Assembly (NCBI GenBank): GCA_947462335.1
Contig: OX381715.1
Span: forward strand, 42,012,650-42,076,649
DNA length: 64,000 bases
From: Harmothoe impar
Lineage: Eukaryota; Annelida; Polychaeta; Phyllodocida; Polynoidae
Direction: 5' to 3'
Part shown: one piece after another, positions 56,934 through 64,000 of the stretch
Position numbering within the stretch: position 1 is the first letter of the stretch
Layout of the letters: each line of letters opens with the position of its first letter
The notes under the pieces: model-generated
What the model was told of the DNA's origin: nothing
Database searches by the model: none
What the model saw: the letters and a program-made list of their open reading frames with translations, nothing else
Position numbers and translations under genes: made by a program

Positions 56934-58739
56934 ATGCGTACTCCATCATCTTATTCACCAAATGTTGTTTGTAAGGTGCCCAACATGACTTGCACCAGCT
57001 CATTAGAGGATCTGATAGAAGGCTATTCCCATTATGCCCCCCTCTGGGACAGTGATTGTGACCATATACTAGAGGGTGTGAGATCTCAGATGAAGCCAGC
57101 TGGGTGGAGGTCAATGTTAAGCGGTGGACCTACAAACATGTACGGGGTGGACACTTGGGACTTCGACAGCCATTTTCTGCTTGATGGTATGCTACACGGC
57201 TTTAAATTGGTTGACCCTGATTCCCCAATTGACCCCTATTCTACCAAGAATTATGTTAAGTCAGACGCGCTGGACTTTATAGACAGTTTAATAGAGGAGG
57301 AATTAGCGGCGGGCAAGCTGTCGGTAGTCTCGGACCCCCCTACCTGTATACACGCCATGGGAGCGGTTGACAAGAAGGGAGGGGGGTTCCGACCCATTAC
57401 GGACGCAAGTAGACCCGAAGGCCGCTCTATAAACTCTTTCATGCAGGAGACCTTTCATCACTTTAGCTACTCCAGCATTGACGATGTAGTTAAGGTTCTA
57501 GAGCCCGGTATGTACATGTCGGTCTCGGATGTCTCTAGCGCGTATCGCTCAATAATGATAAGGCCTAGTGATCGTGAGTACCAGGGCCTTGAATGGGAAG
57601 TGCACGGCAAGCCTACTTTCTTGGTAGACAACTTCCTGTCCTTTGGTACCAGAATGGCCGCTTTCCTGTTCAATCGGATTACGGACAGCATCACGCGCTA
57701 CATGCGCTCGCATGGATACACATGCTTCAACTACTTAGATGACCTATTAGTCCTCGGCCGGTCGTTCTCTGAATGCCAGGCCGGTCAGCTGTTCCTCCAC
57801 AGCACCCTGAGGTCACTAGGTTTCTACATCGCCTATAAGAAAGTGTTGTCACCCTCTCAGATCCAGGTGTATCTAGGCGTAGAGATAGACTCTTTAACTA
57901 TGGAACTACGCCTGCCTAGAGACAAGCTAGCCAAACTTCACACCGAGCTGCTCTTCTTTGCTGGTCGCCGTAGGGCGACAAGGAAGCAGCTTCGTCGCCT
58001 GTGTGGGGTTTTAGCCCACTGCTCAACCCTGGTCAGGGGGGGCAGAACTTTCTCCCACAGAATTATAGCTATGTTGTCAGCATTCACAGGGGGTAAAAGG
58101 TACATCACCCTATCCACAGCCTTCTTCGAAGATCTAGACTGGTGGCAGCGGTTCGCCTCATGGTTTAACGGTAGTGCGAATATCATTGCAGCGACCCCCC
58201 AGGCGTGCGCGGACCTCTACATGGACGCGTCGGGTGTGGGGTACGGTGTACACTACGGTACAGATTGGCTGTGCGCGGGGTGGTACTGTGACCTATCCAT
58301 GAACATCGATTATCATAATCATTGCCTCCCCTGTCCTGATGTATTTGTGCCTGATAACATTAATGTCCAGGAGCTGTTTCCCATCCTAATGGCCATACAG
58401 AGATGGGGTCCCTCCTGGAGAGATAGGAAGGTCATCTGCTTTTCTGACAATACCCATGTGGTCAGTGCGCTTAATAAAGGGAAAAGCGCTAATAAGCACG
58501 CTATGACCTTCCTAAGACAACTTTTTTGGCTTTCTGTACTCTACAATTGTCAGCTGACAGCAGTTCACATTGCCGGCAAACTCAACGTCGTCGCTGATGC
58601 TCTATCTCGAGTGCTGTTACCCCCACATAACCTACCACTTTTCATCTGTTGCAGCGGGGAACAGCCTCGGGGTAGAGCTCGACGCCCGGGCGGCAGAGAT
58701 CAGAGCGCACGCGTGGAGTGTCGCGACATGGAAGACTAA
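56934..58739 (+). CDS. DIRS-like element reverse transcriptase-RNase H
   Basis: 601 residues that copy the element's RNA into DNA and remove the RNA strand. RT motifs seen are G-G-F-R-P-I-T-D-A-S near 149, S-V-S-D-V-S-S-A-Y (motif A), the F-G-T-R-M-A-A block and the catalytic Y-L-D-D at 267-270. The RNase H domain has all four acidic residues: D431 (M-D-A-S), E480 (Q-E-L-F), D505 (S-D-N-T) and D555 (A-D-A-L-S-R). No aspartic protease, DDE integrase or methyltransferase domain is present, as expected for the Ngaro group. The ATG is 15 bp after the gag stop and in the same frame. The last 170 bp overlap the recombinase ORF in another frame. Confidence 0.95.
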   Translation: MRTPSSYSPNVVCKVPNMTCTSSLEDLIEGYSHYAPLWDSDCDHILEGVRSQMKPAGWRSMLSGGPTNMYGVDTWDFDSHFLLDGMLHGFKLVDPDSPIDPYSTKNYVKSDALDFIDSLIEEELAAGKLSVVSDPPTCIHAMGAVDKKGGGFRPITDASRPEGRSINSFMQETFHHFSYSSIDDVVKVLEPGMYMSVSDVSSAYRSIMIRPSDREYQGLEWEVHGKPTFLVDNFLSFGTRMAAFLFNRITDSITRYMRSHGYTCFNYLDDLLVLGRSFSECQAGQLFLHSTLRSLGFYIAYKKVLSPSQIQVYLGVEIDSLTMELRLPRDKLAKLHTELLFFAGRRRATRKQLRRLCGVLAHCSTLVRGGRTFSHRIIAMLSAFTGGKRYITLSTAFFEDLDWWQRFASWFNGSANIIAATPQACADLYMDASGVGYGVHYGTDWLCAGWYCDLSMNIDYHNHCLPCPDVFVPDNINVQELFPILMAIQRWGPSWRDRKVICFSDNTHVVSALNKGKSANKHAMTFLRQLFWLSVLYNCQLTAVHIAGKLNVVADALSRVLLPPHNLPLFICCSGEQPRGRARRPGGRDQSARVECRDMED

Positions 58740-59643
58740 GTGTAGTCAGTGGAAAAGATACATTAATTTCTGCGCGAAGACCGACTCACCTGTTCTCCCC
58801 ACTACCCAGCGCGTTATGTGTCGGTACATTGTGTACTTGTCAGCTGACGTGAAATACGCCACTATTGATAACTATGTGAGTGCGGTCCTGAGTCTCAATT
58901 CGCACTATGGTTATGATGTTTCATCAATTCGTGGAAACTTTATATTCCGGAGTACCATGTCGGGGCTGAGGAGGATCCTTGGCGATCCAACCCCTATTCG
59001 GGTAACCCTTTCGGTGTCCCAATTGTTAGCCATGTTTGGCTTTGTAAATATTCATGATATCAATGACAGAGCCATGTGGGCCTGTGTAGCTGTGAGCTTC
59101 AGGACCCTACTTAGGAAAAGCAACCTTGTGCAAGGCTCTACGGCAAACCCAGGCACACATTGCCTCCGTCGCAGCGCTGTCAAGTTCACCCCTTGGGGGA
59201 TGTTGGTCACAGTATCCAGCTCCAAGACCATCCAATACGGTCAGCGTGTTCATCAAATCCCGGTGGCTGCGGTCGATGGGTCACCGCTGTGTGCTGTGAG
59301 CCTCCTTAAGACTCACTTTCTGGACCTGCCTTCTTCGAACCCTGACTCACCTGCCTTCTTGGTCAGGCTTAGGGGCTCTGTAGCACCTCTACAGTACCCG
59401 AGGCTCCTGACCTTCCTAAAGAAACTCTTACGCCTCATCGGAGTGGACACGGAGCGAGCAGGTGTCCACTCGCTCAGGAGATCCGGGGCAGCGTTCATGC
59501 ACCTGTGCGGTGTCCCACTGGAGGATATCCGGTTCACCGGGGACTGGGCGAGTCTCTCTGCCCTCATATATTTGACCAAGCCCCTGAGGACCCGGATTCT
59601 TACGGACTGTGCCATTGCTAAAGCAATTTCCTCCAGCTTCTAG
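58570..59643 (+). CDS. DIRS-like element tyrosine recombinase (integrase)
   Basis: Up to 357 residues. This enzyme replaces the DDE integrase of LTR elements and would insert a circular DNA copy. The catalytic set looks complete: R182 in L-L-R-K-S-N, H300-x-x-R303 in H-S-L-R-R-S-G, W326 in the G-D-W block and the nucleophile Y334 in A-L-I-Y-L. An N-terminal SAM-like DNA-binding domain (about 45-130) has the W-x-x-K-x-x-x-Y-x-x-F-C pattern. The first ATG is inside the RT frame, and the conserved part starts only around residue 35, so real expression may be by frameshift or an internal start. It ends with TAG, 57 bp before B1. Confidence 0.94.
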   Translation: MPANSTSSLMLYLECCYPHITYHFSSVAAGNSLGVELDARAAEIRAHAWSVATWKTKCSQWKRYINFCAKTDSPVLPTTQRVMCRYIVYLSADVKYATIDNYVSAVLSLNSHYGYDVSSIRGNFIFRSTMSGLRRILGDPTPIRVTLSVSQLLAMFGFVNIHDINDRAMWACVAVSFRTLLRKSNLVQGSTANPGTHCLRRSAVKFTPWGMLVTVSSSKTIQYGQRVHQIPVAAVDGSPLCAVSLLKTHFLDLPSSNPDSPAFLVRLRGSVAPLQYPRLLTFLKKLLRLIGVDTERAGVHSLRRSGAAFMHLCGVPLEDIRFTGDWASLSALIYLTKPLRTRILTDCAIAKAISSSF

Positions 59644-59699
59644 GCTTCCTCTAACGGTTATTATAAAAATAGACTTGGATAGACTTTGACTCGGTGGTT

Positions 59700-59782
59700 G
59701 CCGGTCTATATTTACGACCATCTCAGGCCCAACCGCAGTTATCCCCGTTTGTCCCTTCTATGCTCATCTCCTCCTAGTCAAT
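59700..59782 (+). repeat. Split direct repeat B1
   Basis: 83 bp identical to 59991-60073. It begins GCCGGTCTATATTTACGACC, ends CTAGTCAAT and overlaps A2 by two bases, forming the internal B1-A2 junction used as template for end completion in DIRS-type replication. Confidence 0.93.
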
Positions 59783-59938
59783 GGATCCATCCAATATATG
59801 TTATACAGGATTGGCTGGGGTATTGACGGAAGAACTCGCCAGGTGGCACCACTCTCACCACCTACCTGGGCCACCTGGCCGCTCACCCCAGCCAGTGCCT
59901 CATGTCCACCCACCTGGGTGCCAGGACAGACTCAGTTT
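59781..59938 (+). repeat. Split direct repeat A2 (internal)
   Basis: Identical to A1 with a constant offset of 4881 bp, directly joined to B1. Confidence 0.95.
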
Positions 59939-59990
59939 TTTTTTCTAATATATACATTTACACTTTACGTTATTACTTGTTAATAAATAG

Positions 59991-60073
59991 GCCGGTCTAT
60001 ATTTACGACCATCTCAGGCCCAACCGCAGTTATCCCCGTTTGTCCCTTCTATGCTCATCTCCTCCTAGTCAAT
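59991..60073 (+). repeat. Split direct repeat B2 (right end of the DIRS-like element)
   Basis: Identical to B1, offset 291 bp. It ends ...GTCAAT and is separated from A2 by a 52-bp AT-rich spacer. Confidence 0.93.
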
Positions 60074-60819
60074 AGGGGGTCCCTAACTACTTTTTTAGAT
60101 ATAGAATTTTGAAAAAATTAAGTATTTTGATTTTTTCTGAAAATAAGAAAAACATATGAAAACTTCCAATATTTTTTTCATATCATCAATTATATGCAGA
60201 AAAGTAAAACATCACCTGTGAAACGCCTATATGTTCCTCTTTAATGGAGAATTTATTTTACAGTTTTACACCATGGCATTCTGGGTAAAAATATGATGTT
60301 TCGGGAAAGAGTACAAAGAAATCATCAAGGCCAATAAGGCTACAAATAGTATTCCATATTAACAGAATCTTTTTAACTCACTCAGAAAATAGTTCAGATC
60401 ATTTGCTAACAACTAATTTTGATAGGGGGTCCCTGGCATTTTTACAGGGTTTTGGACCTTTGAAAATGAAAAATAATGCCAAAAAATGACTAAATTAAAT
60501 GGTATTGCATGATGGGTAAATGGTGAGAATCAATTTATAAAGTTGTCATGATTTATACCCTTGGTTATTTTGAGCAACATTATGGCATCTATAGTGTTAT
60601 AACTAGTAGATATCTGCAATATACTAGCTCACTTTAAAAAAAAAGAAATATTATCATTTATCAATATATCAAATATTCAAAGTATTACAAAATGCACAAT
60701 TTTGCTTGAAATGATCAACACAGTTTAGGGAATGTATTTATGTATCTGGCTATGCAATATTAGCCCATTCTGATAGATTTAAGAATTTGAAGAAATCAAA
60801 GGGTAGCGATCCACCTTAA

Positions 60820-60949
60820 TCCCGTAGGGTTGGCATGATGCTTGAATACAGCACTGGTGAGGCAATTGCCAGGGCTGCTTCGATGCACCACGGGCATGAT
60901 GCATTAATGCATAAGCCTCATGTCATAGGTGATGGTCGTTTTAAAGCGT
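60820..60949. repeat. Hairpin-repeat family copy, right half
   Basis: Resumes with CCCGTAGGGTTGGCATGATG and ends with GATGCATTAATGCATAAGCC. It completes the copy started at 54695. Confidence 0.78.
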
Positions 60950-61220
60950 GAACGAATCTTCTGATATAAAAGCTATTGATATAAAAGATAATGTAGCTAT
61001 CTAGTGTAACCAATAGTGGCACAAGTAGGTAGGCAGGCAACGTATGAGGGTACACTAAATGATGACAGCTTCATAGAATACCTGCCCACCCACCTGACTC
61101 ATACGCCGTACCAATTTCCTGTCGGCGACAACCGACGAGCATGTTATCACAGGGGTCTCTTGACAGGGGATACCATGTGCATAGTGGTACAAACATGTAT
61201 ACAGTCATCGCTTACCTACT

Positions 61221-61490
61221 TTACCCTTTAGGGGCGGAAAAATGCCTTGAAGCATCATAGCATGGTTGTCAGGATGCATGAATGCAAACCTGGCGAGTAT
61301 TTTGCGATTGATACACTCCTGAAGGTACCCTACAGGATCAATACACTCCTGAAGGTATCCTACAGGATCAATACACTCCTGAAGGTACCCTGCACGATTT
61401 ACACACTACCAAAGGGTTGGCCTTATGTACTGAAGCTCGCCTGTGCTGCAAATGTCACCTTTTAGTAATGTGCTCTCCCTAGAGGGTTAA
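61221..61490. repeat. Hairpin-repeat family copy with an internal 30-bp triplication
   Basis: TTACCCTTTAGGGGCGG to CTCCCTAGAGGGTTAA. ATACACTCCTGAAGGTACCC recurs at 61311, 61341 and 61371. Confidence 0.78.
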
Positions 61491-63148
61491 ACGAGTGATC
61501 GTACTCCAGCCGTAGAAGGTAGGGTGCACACAAAATTGTTTTTCTTCGTAGTAAGGTTGTGTTGTTCGGAATCGGTAACCTGATAGTTGACAGGTGCTTG
61601 ATAAACATTATGGTCCCAGTTCTGATAACCCATGTTCGGGTGAACTCTAGTTCAGGGAGCCAGCATTATGGCTTCAAATCAACATGGACCTCAATGCATC
61701 ATCTAGCATTACAAGGCATTTACATGTGTGTGCCCTATTGTAATGGTGACATGGCCCATAACTTATACCCCATTAGTTGCACCTCTACCAATATACTGTC
61801 CATCATTGGGTCACATTCCCATATCTCACATTTGGATCTGGGTTTATGGCTCGGGTTTTCTGGTGCTGAAGTATTCCAGGCCCACTTATAGTCCATACCT
61901 CCTTATTTCTATCAATTACTCATAGTTAGGGCCAAGGTCTGGACCACCCTAGGTCCACCCTAAATTAGCAATTTCTGGGTAGACTGGTGACAGGCCCAGA
62001 GTAAAGGGGTTACTCCCTAGTGCTATCACTAAACTGGACGGATTTGATGGACGGATGGACCAAACCCACTTCCACCAAGGACCGTCCATCAATCCGTCCA
62101 GTTTGTGGTCTAAAAATGGACGGATTGGTGGACGGATTGATGGACGGAATCCGTCCGGCCATTCCGTCCATCAATCCGTCCAGTTTTTTTACCTCAGACT
62201 GGACGAATTGATGGACGGATTGATGGACAGAATGGACGGACGGGAACATCGACATTTTTTTATATTTCCGTCCGTCCATTTTTCTACAGAATCCGTCCAT
62301 TTTTTGGTCATTTTGGGTCATCTGTGATGGATGGAATGGACGGATTGATGGACGGATTGATGGACGGAATCCGTCTATCCATTCCGTCCATCAATCTGTC
62401 CAGTTTTTGACCAAAAACTGGACGGATTGATGGACGGAATGGACGGACGGACCTTGGTGGAAGTGGGTTTTGTCCGTCCGTCCATGAAAAAAGTCAATTT
62501 CCCTGCTTTTTTGGACGGTTTTTATGGACGGACGGATAGACGGTCTTTGGTGGAGGAACCCCTTAAGGAAATATCAATATTTGGTATTTTGAATCCAAAA
62601 TGGGATTTCGATATTCTAGCTGGATACCTTGAGGTTGACGCACTACACATCTCTTCAAGAGATAACCTTACCCCTCACTTCCTCGAACATTTGCTACATC
62701 AAATCCCTCATTTCCTCATACAGGGGCCCGGCAACTTGCCTTATTATGAGTGTGAAAAAAAAGTTCTTCTATTTTTCTTTTTATTCCCTGGAGAAATAAG
62801 ATGTCCCTTTGCCTTACAGGTTTCATTATATTTGGACATATTCCCCCGGATAATGTGCTTCCTCAGACATTTTCCCTTGCATTTTCCAAGCTATCACTAT
62901 GTTTCAAAGGGCCCACTTGCATGTAGATTTTTTCGACCTGTGATTAAAATTTTGAATCCCCTCCCCCTTGATAAAAAATGATGAATCCCTAATGTATATG
63001 TTCCATTATATTTGGACTCATTTCCTTGGATGATCCGCTTCATCAGATATATTTCCAGGCATTTTTCAAAATGTTTTCGCTGACTGGCCATCCTAAAATC
63101 CTAGCATTTTCCGCCTCATCGCTGACTGAGGTGTTGTTGTTTTTGCAG
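61491..63148. other. Intron 4 DNA before exon 5
   Basis: Apart from the TGGACGGA element (62006-62562), nothing recognisable. TCCATTATATTTGGACTCAT-type sequence recurs at 62822 and 63001 as a diverged direct repeat. Confidence 0.45.
62006..62562. mobile_element. TTAA-type element with TGGACGGA-filled arms
   Basis: Ends GGGGTTACTCC / GGAGGAACCCC, right flank TTAA (62563-62566) and left TAAA (62002-62005). The interior is packed with GATGGACGGATTGATGGACGG words in both orientations, including the hinge ACCAAACCCACTTCCACCAA and its complement. It is analogous to the element at 36492 but has a different word. A fragment sharing ACTCCCTAGTGCTATCA is at 53625-53641. Confidence 0.72.
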
Positions 63149-63302
63149 TGGGTGTGTAAGTTCACCATGACGGTCTACAACTACATCCAAGTCACCAACT
63201 TCTTCTGGATGCTGGTGGAAGGCCTCTACCTCCACACCATGATAGTCTGGGCCTTCTCCGTCGAGAAAATAAAGTTCTGGTATTACGGACTACTAGGTTG
63301 GG
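63149..63302 (+). CDS. Class B GPCR, TM3 to start of TM4 exon
   Basis: Fifth exon. The acceptor is tttttgcag at 63148 and the donor is gtaagt at 63303. It has 51 codons plus one base (phase 1). It begins W-V-C, where C207 is the TM3 cysteine that in class B receptors pairs with extracellular loop 2. The hallmark N-Y-x-x-V-T-N-F-F-W-M and E-G-L-Y-L-H-T stretch of TM3 follows, then intracellular loop 2 (F-S-V-E-K-I-K) and the start of TM4 ending L-L-G-W. These are typical of CRF/DH44 receptors rather than of calcitonin or PDF receptors. The gene continues beyond the window: no TM5-TM7 exon is visible in the remaining 700 bp, which holds another hairpin repeat starting about 17 bp after the donor. 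Confidence 0.95.
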
Positions 63303-63319
63303 GTAAGTACTGCTCACGC

Positions 63320-63539
63320 GTCAAGGATGCCTTAATATGGCATTTGTCGTCATGATGCACCAATGCAGCCCTTGCCTCAACTCGCCGGTGCTGCACTGGT
63401 GCATCATATTTCAATCTCAAAAGGTCGGCATGATGCTTTAATTCAGCACTAGCGAGATACTCACTACGTCTGCATTCATGCATCACGACCAAGGGCATGA
63501 TGCATTAAGGTATCATGCATATATCGTCCTTTAAGGGTA
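63320..63539. repeat. Hairpin-repeat family, copy abutting exon 5
   Basis: Begins about 17 bp after the exon 5 donor (GTCAAGGATGCCTTAATATG) and ends ATCGTCCTTTAAGGGTA. Confidence 0.82.
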
Positions 63540-64000
63540 TATAAGTGTGGACTCAGGATCCTGGGATCTGTTGTAGCCACTCCCCAAATCCCCGCCGCAA
63601 ATCAAAATTAAATTTGGCTGATGCTACCCTAGCTATTGACTAAGTTCTGGAGCATAAAGATTATTTGTGTGGTTACTTACATGGTCCCACGCTGGTGACT
63701 TGAGTTGTAACTCAAACCAGTCTAGTACCCCTGCATCATCACTAACATTTTATGATTCAAGAAGAAAATTATTACTTAATGTCACACTTCATCAAATGGA
63801 TTTTTCATGTCGTATTGTTGTATTGATATGACAGATCAGGTTCCCTCTGCTCGGGCACTGTGAGGGTAGTAAAAACGGTTTATTACATCTGCGCGCAATA
63901 ATCATCTACGGTGTATAGAATAAGGTTAAGTGTATAAAAGTCATTTTGTAGGTGGTCTCTCCCGGCCTGACATTTTGATTGCTGAGTCAATTCGCGAAGG
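63540..64000. other. Intron 5 DNA, nothing recognised
   Basis: No further receptor exon before the window edge. Confidence 0.5.

Larger units (their letters stand above)
54900..60073 (+). mobile_element. Complete DIRS-order (Ngaro/PAT-like) tyrosine-recombinase retrotransposon
   Basis: A 5174-bp element with the split-direct-repeat layout A1 - gag - RT/RNase H - tyrosine recombinase - B1A2 - B2. A1 is 54900-55057 and A2 is 59781-59938 (158 bp, identical by eye). B1 is 59700-59782 and B2 is 59991-60073 (83 bp, identical). The trinucleotide AAT is shared by the outer left end, the B1/A2 junction and the right end, as expected for integration through a circular intermediate. There is no LTR and no target-site duplication. 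The missing methyltransferase domain points to Ngaro rather than DIRS/PAT, while split direct repeats occur in both Ngaro and PAT. Identical repeats and three open frames indicate a very recent insertion. It lies in intron 4 of the receptor, same strand. Confidence 0.93.
54796..60815. mobile_element. TTAA-flanked non-autonomous DNA transposon, interrupted by the DIRS-like element
   Basis: Terminal inverted repeats GGTGGGTCGCTACCCTT (left) and AAGGGTAGCGATCCACC (right) with one mismatch, flanked by TTAA at 54792-54795 and 60816-60819. Without the DIRS insertion the element is about 846 bp, AT-rich and without coding capacity. TTAA duplication is typical of piggyBac and Kolobok transposons. The flanks are the two halves of a hairpin-repeat copy. 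Confidence 0.8.

Noticed and set aside
62010..62327. Open frames with repeated D-G-L-M-D-G
   Set aside because: Translation of TGGACGGA words; not a protein.
62427..62981. 184-aa open frame on the plus strand
   Set aside because: It begins in the TGGACGGA element and runs into AT-rich intron; no motifs and no codon bias.
13..63539. Possible CRISPR array from the regularly recurring GAGTAACTCGCC palindromes
   Set aside because: Copies are kilobases apart, of variable length, bounded by TTAA ends and in an intron-containing animal genome.

Overview
This is nuclear DNA from an animal, most likely a marine invertebrate bilaterian. It is intron-rich and AT-leaning, saturated with short inverted-repeat elements, and carries LINE and DIRS-type retrotransposons. 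Nothing fixes the phylum. The one host gene recognised resembles corticotropin-releasing-factor (CRF) / diuretic hormone 44 (DH44) receptors of both protostomes and deuterostomes, so molluscs, other lophotrochozoans, echinoderms, hemichordates and cephalochordates all remain possible.

Host gene. Five exons of a class B (secretin-family) GPCR lie on the + strand: 19546-19831, 37212-37300, 44626-44729, 50079-50211 and 63149-63302. Splice phases join perfectly (1, 0, 2, 0, 1). They encode about 255 residues: the six-cysteine hormone-binding ectodomain, TM1, TM2, TM3 and the start of TM4. The rest (TM4-TM7 and tail, roughly 170 residues by family comparison) must lie to the right of the window. 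A signal-peptide exon, if there is one, has not been found.

Introns are filled with mobile DNA. Intron 1 (17.4 kb) holds an SGNH-hydrolase-like ORF with degenerate catalytic motifs (26594-27379) and a LINE with an intact endonuclease-reverse transcriptase ORF of 1103 aa (28978-32289). Intron 2 holds a 5'-truncated LINE on the minus strand (about 38870-40437). Intron 4 holds a complete, apparently very young DIRS/Ngaro-like tyrosine-recombinase retrotransposon (54900-60073). Its split direct repeats are perfectly identical, and it carries gag, RT-RNase H and tyrosine recombinase ORFs. It sits inside a TTAA-flanked element, which itself sits inside a copy of the window's commonest repeat.

The commonest repeat is a 170-280 bp family present about two dozen times. 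It is bounded by TTAACCCTTTAAGG-like ends and built from several nested hairpins, in places with paired (compensatory) substitutions. Three of the five receptor exons have a copy starting within about 30 bp of the 5' splice site, and a fourth exon has another TTAA element ending about 30 bp before its 3' splice site. Further TTAA-flanked and CACTG/CACAG-ended elements each have arms packed with their own short repeated word (such as GACGGATCCGTC, TGGACGGA, TAAACA, TGTGTT, CTACTGTAGA or GACTC).

The first 19.5 kb contain no recognisable host exon. They hold repeats, a 3.4-kb TTAA element with long inverted arms, simple-sequence tracts and AT-rich DNA.
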